Notes: generated by a model not told the origin, from the letters alone. A stretch of DNA of 6,399 nt from Flavobacterium sp. (GCA_017984035.1 JAGOAF010000054.1:1-6399); one strand, 5' to 3'; numbered from the stretch's first letter, positions 1 through 6,399 are shown. Numbers and translations: made by a program.

Positions 1-57
1 CACCGATTGGTTAAAAAAGTAATCGAAGCGTATAAAAAAATAGAAAATAACGATTAA
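1..57 (+). CDS. 3' end of an unidentified protein (partial)
   Basis: An open frame enters from the left edge and ends at TAA 55-57, giving 18 residues that read HRLVKKVIEAYKKIENND. The tail is lysine-rich and probably helical, as is common for the C-terminus of a cytoplasmic protein, but it is too short to assign to a family. Its stop lies 21 nt before the HAD phosphatase start on the same strand, with no terminator hairpin between them, so the two are probably co-transcribed. The frame, codon use and spacing fit a real gene end, but an open run of this length could also occur by chance. Confidence 0.5.
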   Translation, partial: HRLVKKVIEAYKKIENND

Positions 58-78
58 TGAAGTCGAATCAGTTTTAAA

Positions 79-891
79 ATGATTAGAGAAAATTGTAAGG
101 TTATAATTAGTGACTTGGATGGGACTTTATTGAATCAACATCATGTAATTTCCGATTACACACGATCAGTTTTTCAAGAATTACATCAGCAAAATTACTT
201 AATTGTTGTTGCTACAGGTCGTCATCATTTGGACGCAATCCCACTCGTAGAAAGATTAGGAGTTCCATTGTATTTAGTCACTTCCAATGGAGCTAGAATT
301 CATTCGCCAGATAAGGAGTTACTATATGCTGTGAATATGGATCCGGATGCTGTAAAATCTATTTTATCTCTAGATATTGATCCTGATATTACTACGGTTT
401 TGTTTAAGGAAGAGTTTTGGCAAACCAACCTGCACAATGAAAAATTAAATAGTTTCTCCAAAGAAGTCACGTATCATCGTCAATTAGTTAATTTTGAGGA
501 GTTAGAGGATTTTGAAGCCATTAAAATTTTCTTCACACATGAAAATGAAGAGAAATTGATTGCAGTTCGAAACTTGATTTTAGAACACCATCCTGAAACA
601 TTCAATCATGCTTTTAGTTTGCCTATTTGCCTTGAATTCATGGATAAAAACGTTGACAAAAGCCATGCAATTGCAAAAATTTTAGAAAAAGAAAATTTAG
701 ATTTTAGTCATACTATTTCTTTTGGAGATGGTTTTAATGACGAAATGATGCTAGTTACTTCTGGCAAAGGACTGATCATGGGCAATGCACCAGCCGCTTT
801 AAAAAACAAGTTGCCTGATATGGAAGTAATTGCTACTAATCACGAGGATGGAGTGGCTAATTATCTTTTCGATTTATTATTAAAGAATTAA
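79..891 (+). CDS. Cof-type HAD-superfamily phosphatase (HAD-IIB)
   Basis: This is a predicted cytoplasmic Mg-dependent phosphatase of 270 aa, the usual length for the Cof/YbiV/YidA group. All four HAD motifs are visible. Motif I is DLDGT with the nucleophile D12 and acid D14. Motif II is VATGR with T46. Motif III is K194, in DKSHAI. Motif IV is GDGFND, with D217 and D221 as metal ligands. The region between motifs II and III (about residues 85-190) is the C2-type cap that sets substrate choice. Family members hydrolyse sugar phosphates, flavin or pyridoxal phosphates and similar small molecules, and the sequence does not reveal which substrate applies here. ATG 79 puts motif I at the expected distance from the N-terminus. 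No strong ribosome site is seen, as is normal in Bacteroidetes. The S9 peptidase gene starts 11 nt after the stop, so an operon is likely. No residue essential to the fold appears to be missing. Confidence 0.93.
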   Translation: MIRENCKVIISDLDGTLLNQHHVISDYTRSVFQELHQQNYLIVVATGRHHLDAIPLVERLGVPLYLVTSNGARIHSPDKELLYAVNMDPDAVKSILSLDIDPDITTVLFKEEFWQTNLHNEKLNSFSKEVTYHRQLVNFEELEDFEAIKIFFTHENEEKLIAVRNLILEHHPETFNHAFSLPICLEFMDKNVDKSHAIAKILEKENLDFSHTISFGDGFNDEMMLVTSGKGLIMGNAPAALKNKLPDMEVIATNHEDGVANYLFDLLLKN

Positions 892-902
892 TTTAAAAAA
901 CG

Positions 903-3248
903 ATGAAAAAAATCCTACTACTTTTTATTTGTATTTTTTGTTCCACTACTTTCCAAGCACAATCATTGAAGCTGGAAGAAATTATGAAAGGGAATGATTT
1001 TATTGGTAATCTCCCTGAAAACGAAAGATGGTCTTTGGATGGATCTACCATTTATTTTGATTGGAATCCTACTAAAGAATGGGGTAATTCGACTTATTAT
1101 TGGAAGAAAGGAATGAAAGCTCCCCAAAAAGCATCTAAAGAAGAAGCGAAGTTCTCCAAGCATAGAATGCTTCACAAAGATGGAACAGAAATTTATTATT
1201 TTGTTGACAAAGGACAATTGTATTCCTATTCTATTAAAGATAAAAAAAGTAAAAAGTTATTTCAGCATAGTGTACCGGTTTCCAATCTTCAGATAGGAAA
1301 AGAGGAAGGTGTTGTGTTTTTCAAACAAAGTGATAATCTTTTTAAATTCGACACAAGACATGGAACTTTGGTTCAATTAACAAATTTCAAAAAAGGGAAA
1401 TCAGAGGAAAAACCAAAGGAAAAAGGTTCTTTCTTGAAAGACCAACAAAAAGAATTGTTTCAGTTTGTTAGAGACCAAGAACAAAAAGAGAAATGGAATA
1501 CAGCTAATGATGATGCGAAATCAGATTTTCCAAAACCTTATTTTTTTGGAAAAAATAGTATTGAAAGTACTAAAGCCAGTCCGAAGGGAGATTTTGTTAC
1601 CTTCCGTTTGCGGGAAGAAGCTGAGGTGAAACAAGAAGAAATGGAGTTGTTTATTACTAACGACGGGTACAATAAATCGAAAGATACCAAATCAAAAGTA
1701 TCAACAAACAATTTTGTAAATACAAAAATGGGTATCTATAATGTGGCAAAGGATACTGTATATATGGTCAATTTTTCGTCTTTGAGTCACATCCAAGATG
1801 TTCCAGAGTATTTCAAATTGTATGAAAAGAATAAAAATCTAGAGAAGAAAGATAAATTAATTATAGTTCAAGCTCCTGTCTACAATGAAGATGGTTCGTA
1901 TGCTATTGTTGAAATTAGAAGCCAGGATAACAAAGACCGTTGGTTGGTTAATTTAAATTTAGCTACCGGAAGCTTTAAAGAAATCGAACACCAACACGAT
2001 GAGGCTTGGATTGGCGGACCTGGAATTCCGTCGTATGCATTTAGTTCTGGAACTTTAGGTTTCCTAGCTGATAATGAAACCATTTATTTTCAATCAGAAA
2101 AAACAGGCTATTCGCATTTGTATACCTATAATTTTAGAACCAACAAGAAAGTGCAGTTAACTCAAGGCAATTGGGAAGTGCGTGGAGTGGTTTTATCTAA
2201 GGATAAAAAAGCATTTTATTTGACCACCAATCAGACGCATCCCGGAAATAGAGGTTTTTATAAAATGAATGTTTCGGATGCTATTTTACAGCCTATTTTA
2301 ACTAAAGATGGCGCTCATGAAGTGAGTCTTTCTCCTGATGAAAAAACCTTATTGGTTCGCTATTCGTATAAAAATAAACCTTGGGAATTGTATTGGGCTA
2401 CCAACAAAAAAGGAAGTTCTTTAGCACAAATCACTTTTTCAACCTCTGCAGCATTCCAGTCGTATAATTGGAGAACCCCCGAAGTGATTACTTTCAAAGC
2501 ACAAGATGGCACACCAGTAAATGCACGTTTGTATCAACCAACAACGAGTCAGGCAAACAAAGCCGCTGTGATTTTTGTTCATGGAGCAGGGTATTTGCAA
2601 AATGCCCATAATCACTGGAGTACCTATCATAGAGAATACATGTTTCATAATTTGTTGACTGATTTAGGGTATACCGTTTTGGATATTGATTACAGAGGAA
2701 GTGATGGTTATGGACGAGAAATGAGAACCGGTATTTACCGTTTTATGGGAGGTAAAGATCTTTCTGATCAAATTGATGGAAAAAATGTATTAGTTCAAAA
2801 TTATGGCATTGATCCGAACAGAGTAGGTATTTATGGTGGATCATATGGAGGTTTTATTACTTTAATGGGAATGCTAACTGCGCCTAAAGAGTTTGCCGCT
2901 GGGGCTGCATTGCGTTCGGTAACCGATTGGGCACATTATAACCATGGCTATACAGGCAATATTTTGAATTTCCCTGAAACAGATCCTGATGCGTACAAAA
3001 AAAGTTCGCCAATCTATTTTGCCAATAATTTAGAGGGCAATTTATTGATGCTTCACGGAATGGTAGATGATAATGTAGAATACAAAGATATTGTACGTTT
3101 ATCACAACGATTTATCGAATTAGGTAAGAAAAAATGGAGTTTAGCTAGTTTTCCTGTTGAGTCACATGGTTTTAAAGAAACCTATTCGTGGGTAGATGAA
3201 TATGGTAGAATTTTGGATTTATTCAATTCAACATTGCTAAATAAATAA
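903..3248 (+). CDS. Exported S9-family serine peptidase (prolyl oligopeptidase / DPP-IV-like)
   Basis: The protein is 781 aa. Residues 1-19 form a signal peptide (KK, hydrophobic core, then FQA|Q cleavage after A19), so it should be periplasmic or secreted. No lipobox is seen. The middle part (about 30-520) fits the beta-propeller of S9 enzymes, including GYSHLY at 402-407, a pattern seen in DPP-IV-like propellers. The C-terminal alpha/beta-hydrolase domain has HGAGYLQN (560-567), RGSDGYG (598-604), the nucleophile S647 in GGSYGG, acid D722 in MVDDNV and H755 in SHGF. The Ser-Asp-His spacing is close to that of human DPP-IV (630/708/740). Such enzymes cleave short peptides, often after proline. 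The DWxYEEE motif that holds the substrate N-terminus in true DPP-IV is not recognisable; HDEAW (365-369) is the nearest acidic/Trp cluster. A Lys/Glu-rich stretch at about 163-205 looks like an insertion. The exact specificity is unknown. The gene probably shares a transcript with the HAD gene upstream. Confidence 0.93.
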   Translation: MKKILLLFICIFCSTTFQAQSLKLEEIMKGNDFIGNLPENERWSLDGSTIYFDWNPTKEWGNSTYYWKKGMKAPQKASKEEAKFSKHRMLHKDGTEIYYFVDKGQLYSYSIKDKKSKKLFQHSVPVSNLQIGKEEGVVFFKQSDNLFKFDTRHGTLVQLTNFKKGKSEEKPKEKGSFLKDQQKELFQFVRDQEQKEKWNTANDDAKSDFPKPYFFGKNSIESTKASPKGDFVTFRLREEAEVKQEEMELFITNDGYNKSKDTKSKVSTNNFVNTKMGIYNVAKDTVYMVNFSSLSHIQDVPEYFKLYEKNKNLEKKDKLIIVQAPVYNEDGSYAIVEIRSQDNKDRWLVNLNLATGSFKEIEHQHDEAWIGGPGIPSYAFSSGTLGFLADNETIYFQSEKTGYSHLYTYNFRTNKKVQLTQGNWEVRGVVLSKDKKAFYLTTNQTHPGNRGFYKMNVSDAILQPILTKDGAHEVSLSPDEKTLLVRYSYKNKPWELYWATNKKGSSLAQITFSTSAAFQSYNWRTPEVITFKAQDGTPVNARLYQPTTSQANKAAVIFVHGAGYLQNAHNHWSTYHREYMFHNLLTDLGYTVLDIDYRGSDGYGREMRTGIYRFMGGKDLSDQIDGKNVLVQNYGIDPNRVGIYGGSYGGFITLMGMLTAPKEFAAGAALRSVTDWAHYNHGYTGNILNFPETDPDAYKKSSPIYFANNLEGNLLMLHGMVDDNVEYKDIVRLSQRFIELGKKKWSLASFPVESHGFKETYSWVDEYGRILDLFNSTLLNK

Positions 3249-3271
3249 TTTTATTCTCCATGAATTAATGC

Positions 3272-3279
3272 TAAATTTG
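3272..3279 (+). promoter_or_regulatory. Candidate -7 promoter element of purC
   Basis: TAAATTTG is an exact match to the Bacteroidetes sigma-A -7 consensus TAnnTTTG. It lies in the 59-nt gap after the S9 peptidase gene and 28 nt before the purC start codon. This would put transcription start about 5-8 nt further on and leave a leader of about 20 nt. No TTG lies at the usual 17-23 nt upstream (the nearest is at 3234-3236, too far), so the -33 element is weak or absent. The position and exact match make it plausible, but an 8-base AT-rich match can occur by chance. Confidence 0.5.
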
Positions 3280-3307
3280 CCCCAATTCGAAACAACACAA
3301 TAATATA

Positions 3308-4261
3308 ATGAGTTCAACAATTACAACTACTAACTTTAATTTTCCAGGACAAAAATCGGTTTATCGTGGAAAAGTTCGTGAGGTATACAATATAAATGAT
3401 GATCTATTGGTCATGATTGCAACGGATAGATTATCTGCTTTTGATGTGGTATTGCCAAAAGGAATTCCGTACAAAGGTCAAATTTTAAATCAAATTGCAA
3501 CCCAATTCATGAAGATGACGCAAGACATTGTACCGAATTGGTTAATTGCTACACCAGATCCTAATGTAGCGGTTGGTCATTTATGCGAACCTTTTAAAGT
3601 AGAAATGGTGATTCGTGGGTATGTTTCAGGTCATGCGGCTAGAGAATACGCAGCTGGTAAAAGAATGCTTTGTGGAGTAACAATGCCAGAAGGATTAAAA
3701 GAAAATGACAAATTTCCAACACCAATAATTACCCCAACTACTAAAGCCGATAATGGTTCTCACGATGAAGATATTTCTAGAGAAGCAATTTTGTCAAAAG
3801 GAATTGTTACCGAAGAAGATTATTTGGTTTTAGAACAATACACCCGCGCTTTATTTCAAAGAGGAACTGAAATTGCAGCTAGCCGTGGATTAATTTTGGT
3901 GGATACTAAATATGAATTTGGTAAAACCAAAGACGGACAAATAGTGTTGATTGACGAAATTCATACTCCAGATTCTTCTCGTTATTTTTATGCCGAAGGC
4001 TATCAAGAAAGACAAGATAGAGGTGAGGAACAAAAACAATTGTCTAAAGAATTTGTGCGTCGTTGGTTAATTGAAAATGGTTTTCAAGGACAAGAAGGAC
4101 AACAAATTCCAGATATGACTGATGCTTATATTGAATCGGTTTCTGAACGATATATTGAGTTGTACGAAAATATCTTAGGAGAACAATTTGTAAAAGCGGA
4201 TATTAGTAATATTAACGAACGAATCGAAAAGAATGTTGTCGAGTTTTTAAAAAACAGATAA
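3308..4261 (+). CDS. purC: Phosphoribosylaminoimidazole-succinocarboxamide synthase (SAICAR synthetase)
   Basis: This enzyme catalyses the ATP-dependent joining of aspartate to CAIR to form SAICAR, in cytoplasmic de novo purine synthesis. At 317 aa it belongs to the longer form of the family (about 300 aa, as in yeast) rather than the roughly 237-aa E. coli form. Visible family blocks are YRGKVREVY (19-27, nucleotide-binding start), SAFDVVLP (43-50), [10 protein letters not shown] (101-110), [16 protein letters not shown] (142-157), the signature DTKYEFG (199-205) and [12 protein letters not shown] (214-225). The C-terminal third, which is helical and contains RRWLIENGF, is also typical of the long form. 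ATG 3308 leaves a short Thr/Asn-rich lead before the first conserved block, as in flavobacterial homologues I recall. No other pur gene is in the window, and a private promoter match upstream suggests the gene is expressed on its own. A strong terminator follows 18 nt after the stop. Confidence 0.97.
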   Translation: MSSTITTTNFNFPGQKSVYRGKVREVYNINDDLLVMIATDRLSAFDVVLPKGIPYKGQILNQIATQFMKMTQDIVPNWLIATPDPNVAVGHLCEPFKVEMVIRGYVSGHAAREYAAGKRMLCGVTMPEGLKENDKFPTPIITPTTKADNGSHDEDISREAILSKGIVTEEDYLVLEQYTRALFQRGTEIAASRGLILVDTKYEFGKTKDGQIVLIDEIHTPDSSRYFYAEGYQERQDRGEEQKQLSKEFVRRWLIENGFQGQEGQQIPDMTDAYIESVSERYIELYENILGEQFVKADISNINERIEKNVVEFLKNR

Positions 4262-4279
4262 ACTTTTTTTAAAATAAAT

Positions 4280-4318
4280 AAAAAACCGCAATTCACTTGT
4301 TTTGAATTGCGGTTTTTT
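4280..4318. terminator. Bidirectional intrinsic terminator between purC and the M42 gene
   Basis: A perfect 16-bp stem pairs 4280-4295 (A6 then CCGCAATTCA) with 4303-4318 (TGAATTGCGG then T6), with a 7-nt loop CTTGTTT. The T run at 4313-4319 serves transcripts from purC. On the other strand, the A run at 4280-4285 and the A-rich sequence to its left give a matching U tract for transcripts from the convergent M42 gene. It begins 18 nt after the purC stop and lies about 106 nt beyond the M42 stop. The stem is seen directly; its use in both directions is inferred from the symmetry and the convergent layout. Confidence 0.9.
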
Positions 4319-4319
4319 T

Positions 4320-4416
4320 AGCCCCTTTTGCAAAGGTATCCTTCATAATTGAGCAGCTGAGGTTTCCGAAGCTTCAACTAAAAAAAAATAAAGCGGAAAG
4401 CGGTATTGGCTCCAAA
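4320..4416 (-). repeat. Candidate flavobacterial intergenic repeat block downstream of the M42 gene
   Basis: This non-coding block fills most of the gap between the terminator and the M42 stop. Read on the minus strand it begins TTTTGGAGCCAATACCGC, continues TTTCCGCTTT and a T run, and ends at GGGGCTA next to the terminator. From memory, Flavobacterium genomes often carry intergenic sequences that begin with a GGAGC..CCGCT.TCCGCT pattern and end with GGGGCTA. That resemblance is recalled, not searched. Small palindromes are present: TTTGCAAA (4327-4334), CAGCTG (4354-4359) and GAAGCTTC (4368-4375). It has no plausible gene. It could simply be 3' UTR of the M42 transcript. Confidence 0.35.
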
Positions 4417-4424
4417 ATAGACCC

Positions 4425-5513
4425 TTATTTGAAATATGAAAAGGTTTCTTCGTTTTCTATTTTTAATAAGGTTTCATAAATCAATTTTATGACATTTTCC
4501 ACATCTTCGCGATGTACCATTTCTACCGTGGTGTGCATATAACGCAACGGAAGTGAAATTAAAGCCGAAGCTACACCGCCATTGCTGTATGCGAAAGCAT
4601 CCGTATCCGTTCCAGTAACTCTTGACGAAGCCAATCGCTGAAAAGGAATGTTTTTCTCGGTGGCAGTATTTAAAATCAATTCTCTTAAATTATTTTGTAC
4701 AGCAGGAGCGTAAGTAACAACAGGTCCTTTACCAATCTTTGTTTCTCCTTCAATTTTTTTGTCAATCATTGGAGTGGTAGAGTCGTGGCACACATCGGTT
4801 ACAATGGCTACATTCGGTTTGATGGTTTGCGTAATCATTTCAGCGCCACGCAGTCCTACTTCCTCTTGCACTGAGTTGGTGATGTACAATCCAAAAGGTA
4901 ATTTTTTACCATTTTCGTGCAACAAACGCGCCACTTCGGCAATCATAAATCCGCCCATGCGGTTGTCAATAGCACGACAAACAAATTTATTTTCGTTCAA
5001 CACCATAAATTCGTCAGGGTAGGTAATAACACAACCTACATGCACGCCCAGTTTTTCAACTTGCTCTTTGTTTTCGCAACCGCAATCAATAAATATATTA
5101 TCCGTTTTGGCGACTTCTTCTTTTCCTCTATTACGAGTGTGGATTGCTGGCCAACCAAAAACACCTTTTACAATGCCGTTTTTAGTATGTATGTTGACGC
5201 GTTTAGAAGGGGCGATTTGATGGTCAGAACCACCGTTTCTAATCACATAGATTAATCCATCCTCAGTAATATAGTTAACATACCAAGCAATTTCGTCGGC
5301 ATGACCTTCAATAACTACTTTATATTGAGCCTCTGGATTAATAATCCCAACGGCAGTTCCGTAAGTATCAGTAATAAAAGTGTCAACATAAGGTTTTACA
5401 TAGTCCATCCAGATTTTTTGTCCTTCGGCTTCAAAACCTGTAGGGGATGCATTATTGAGATAGCTTTCTAAAAAAGCAATTGATTTTTTGTTTAATATGG
5501 ATGTTGTGCTCAT
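4425..5513 (-). CDS. M42-family metallo-aminopeptidase (glutamyl/deblocking aminopeptidase type)
   Basis: This is a predicted cytoplasmic two-metal aminopeptidase of 362 aa, a normal length for the M42 family (FrvX/PepA/TET-like enzymes, sometimes annotated as endoglucanase). Every metal and catalytic position can be seen: H71 and D73 in EGHADE, the bridging D183 in AIDNRMGG, the catalytic pair E217-E218 in VQEEVGLRG, D240 in VTDVCHD, and H327 in YMHTT. Their spacing matches that of archaeal TET enzymes (H68, D70, D182, E212, E213, D235, H323 in PhTET2, as I recall). GTDTDAF (301-307) is another conserved block. There is no signal peptide. Family members form dodecameric tetrahedral particles that trim peptides from the N-terminus, probably after proteasome-like or Lon/Clp cleavage; the assembly is inferred here. 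ATG 5513 gives a normal N-terminus. The gene is divergent from the DUF4294 gene (80 nt to the preferred start) and convergent with purC. Substrate preference (acidic, hydrophobic or lysine) cannot be read from the sequence. Confidence 0.95.
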   Translation of the reverse strand: MSTTSILNKKSIAFLESYLNNASPTGFEAEGQKIWMDYVKPYVDTFITDTYGTAVGIINPEAQYKVVIEGHADEIAWYVNYITEDGLIYVIRNGGSDHQIAPSKRVNIHTKNGIVKGVFGWPAIHTRNRGKEEVAKTDNIFIDCGCENKEQVEKLGVHVGCVITYPDEFMVLNENKFVCRAIDNRMGGFMIAEVARLLHENGKKLPFGLYITNSVQEEVGLRGAEMITQTIKPNVAIVTDVCHDSTTPMIDKKIEGETKIGKGPVVTYAPAVQNNLRELILNTATEKNIPFQRLASSRVTGTDTDAFAYSNGGVASALISLPLRYMHTTVEMVHREDVENVIKLIYETLLKIENEETFSYFK

Positions 5514-5535
5514 AAAATATTTTTTTGCTAAATTA

Positions 5536-5543
5536 TAAATTTG
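5536..5543 (+). promoter_or_regulatory. Candidate -7 promoter element (distal) of the DUF4294 gene
   Basis: TAAATTTG matches the Bacteroidetes -7 consensus TAnnTTTG exactly and is identical to the element before purC. Transcription would start near 5550, leaving a leader of about 44 nt to the preferred start at 5594. No TTG is found at the usual -33 distance. The match lies in an AT-rich near-palindrome (about 5530-5543). On the opposite strand, TAATTTAG (5528-5535 reversed), one mismatch from the consensus, could serve the divergent M42 gene. That second assignment is weak. Confidence 0.4.
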
Positions 5544-5568
5544 GCATTACAGTTGTGTAAAGAATGTC

Positions 5569-5576
5569 TAATTTTG
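5569..5576 (+). promoter_or_regulatory. Candidate -7 promoter element (proximal) of the DUF4294 gene
   Basis: TAATTTTG also fits TAnnTTTG. TTTG at 5540-5543 is the nearest possible -33 element, 25 nt upstream, slightly further than the usual 17-23. If used, transcription would begin near 5583, downstream of the ATG at 5564, leaving only the ATG at 5594 on the message. It competes with the distal element at 5536-5543, and the sequence alone does not decide between them. Confidence 0.35.
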
Positions 5577-5593
5577 TATTAAACTTTTCAACG

Positions 5594-6259
5594 ATGAAAC
5601 GCATTCTATTTCTAATTTGCTTTGTAGGCATATCGACAGCTGTTCAAGCTCAGGTAATTCAAAAAGAATCTGACGTTACAGTAGAAAACGACACCATTTT
5701 AAATGATACTATTGAACTTCCTGAAATCATTGTTCGAAAAGAAAAATTAGATATTGAAGCCAGAAAACAATTTCAACTCCTTCAAAACCGAGTGTTAAAA
5801 GTATATCCTTACGCTAAAATTACTGCTGAGCGATTGACTGCTTTGAATCGAGGTATGGCAAATTTGAAAACGGAAAAAGAAAAAAAGAAATACTTCAAGA
5901 TAGTTGAGAATTATTTAACCAATGAGTTTGAAGCAAAACTCAAAAAGTTATCTCGCAAACAAGGACAAATTCTTGTCAAATTAATCCATCGTCAAACCGG
6001 TACTACTACCTATGATTTGATCACTAACCTCAAAAGTGGTTGGAAAGCGTTTTGGTCCAATATTACTGCGAAACTGTTTGACATCAATTTAAAGACCAAA
6101 TACGATCCGTATCAAAATAACGAAGATTACCTTATTGAATCTATACTTGTATACGCTTTTGAAACCGGTCGTTTGCAAAATCAACCTCCCGCAATTAAAG
6201 TCGATTTTGACAATTTGAGTACAGTATGGCAAGCAAAAGTAGATGCAGCCAATAAATAA
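5594..6259 (+). CDS. Exported DUF4294-domain protein of unknown function
   Basis: The protein is 221 aa from the chosen start. It resembles the DUF4294 family, found mainly in Bacteroidetes and with no established function. Residues 1-19 form a clean signal peptide (MKR, hydrophobic core, VQA|Q), so the protein should be periplasmic or surface-facing. A Thr/Asp/Glu-rich linker follows (about 20-42). The domain then runs from about 43 to 195, with ELPEIIV (41-47), YPYAK (71-75), a Lys/Glu-rich helix (91-122), the block HRQTGTTTYDLI (132-143) and the Trp-rich GWKAFW (149-154). It looks mostly helical. An upstream in-frame ATG at 5564 would add ten residues (MSNFVLNFST) before the signal peptide. 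I reject it because export signals normally start at M-K-R and a -7 element overlaps that stretch. It is divergent from the M42 gene. I recall these two families as neighbours in other flavobacteria, but this is unverified. No transmembrane segment follows the signal peptide. Confidence 0.85.
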   Translation: MKRILFLICFVGISTAVQAQVIQKESDVTVENDTILNDTIELPEIIVRKEKLDIEARKQFQLLQNRVLKVYPYAKITAERLTALNRGMANLKTEKEKKKYFKIVENYLTNEFEAKLKKLSRKQGQILVKLIHRQTGTTTYDLITNLKSGWKAFWSNITAKLFDINLKTKYDPYQNNEDYLIESILVYAFETGRLQNQPPAIKVDFDNLSTVWQAKVDAANK

Positions 6260-6283
6260 CGCCGCTATTTTTTAATTACTTGT

Positions 6284-6380
6284 GCGTTACCTGTTTGCTT
6301 CGTGACCTCGCGAGCCAGGTCGGGCTATTCGCTGCAAGTCCTCGCTTCGCTGTGGGCTTTTCGCTGCTATCCCTAACGCG
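6284..6380. repeat. GC-rich non-coding repeat element at the right edge
   Basis: The block contrasts sharply with its AT-rich surroundings: 50 of the 80 bases at 6301-6380 are G or C. It holds a direct repeat, GGGCTATTCGCTGC (6322-6335) and GGGCTTTTCGCTGC (6354-6367), with 13 of 14 bases identical and a 32-nt period, plus a third TTCGCTG at 6346-6352. A hairpin GACCT/AGGTC (6304-6308 with 6317-6321) encloses CGCGAGCC. The block is bounded by inverted GCGTTA (6284-6289) and TAACGC (6374-6379). I recall similar GCGTTAGGGAT-type intergenic repeats in Flavobacterium genomes, but did not search. No tRNA, ncRNA family or gene is recognised in it. It may extend past the window. Confidence 0.55.
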
Positions 6381-6399
6381 GGATGAACATCAAGAACAA

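Noticed and set aside
963..1217. Minus-strand 84-codon open frame inside the S9 peptidase gene, and similar ones at 1880-2083, 2439-2648 and 2884-3105.
   Set aside because: They are shadows of a clearly coding frame on the plus strand, with no promoter or start context and no family resemblance.
2997..3003. A7 run inside the S9 gene as a possible phase-variation or frameshift site.
   Set aside because: The frame continues intact through the catalytic Asp and His, and runs of this length are expected in AT-rich coding DNA.
4380..4388. A9 run between the terminator and the M42 stop as a possible slippage tract.
   Set aside because: It is non-coding and lies downstream of the gene, so slippage would not switch a product. 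It may simply be part of the repeat block.
4917..5255. Plus-strand 112-codon open frame antisense to the M42 gene.
   Set aside because: The opposite strand encodes all the M42 metal and catalytic motifs. The antisense product has no recognisable features.
6287..6397. Minus-strand open frame entering from the right edge and ending at the TAA at 6287-6289, about 36 codons.
   Set aside because: It coincides with the GC-rich repeat block, where stop codons are rare by composition. The translation is Arg/Ser/Pro-rich and resembles no family I know.
1..6399. Possible undescribed defence, toxin-antitoxin or mobile system.
   Set aside because: All full genes fall in known families with housekeeping-like roles, or in DUF4294. 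No nuclease, helicase, transposase, reverse transcriptase, CRISPR repeats or small paired genes are present.

Overview
The window looks like chromosomal DNA from a member of the Flavobacteriaceae, most likely Flavobacterium or a close relative. The evidence is AT-rich coding sequence, A-rich leaders with no strong Shine-Dalgarno sequences, signal peptides ending in QA|Q, matches to the Bacteroidetes -7 promoter element TAnnTTTG, and the protein families present. These include a DUF4294 protein, a family I know mainly from Bacteroidetes. The genus is inferred from protein resemblance and cannot be proven here.

Layout. Positions 1-57 are the 3' tail of an unidentified plus-strand gene. It is followed at 21 nt by a Cof-type HAD phosphatase (79-891), and 11 nt later by an exported S9-family serine peptidase (903-3248). 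The tight spacing suggests co-transcription of the three. purC (3308-4261), a de novo purine synthesis gene, follows a 59-nt gap that carries its own -7 promoter match. Downstream of purC is a strong 16-bp stem terminator with A and T tracts on both sides. It can serve purC and also the convergent minus-strand M42 aminopeptidase gene (4425-5513). An 80-nt divergent promoter region separates the M42 gene from a plus-strand gene for an exported DUF4294 protein (best start 5594, end 6259). The last 140 nt are non-coding and contain a GC-rich, internally repetitive element that contrasts sharply with the rest of the window.

Function. The window is mostly ordinary housekeeping: peptide degradation by a secreted S9 enzyme and a cytoplasmic M42 enzyme, phosphate-ester hydrolysis, and purine synthesis. 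I see no phage, CRISPR, toxin-antitoxin or other defence module, and no RNA gene. The points most worth a second look are the GC-rich repeat at the right end, the conserved-looking non-coding block behind the terminator, the start codon of the DUF4294 gene, and the S9 peptidase, which has a charged insertion and no recognisable DPP-IV Glu motif.
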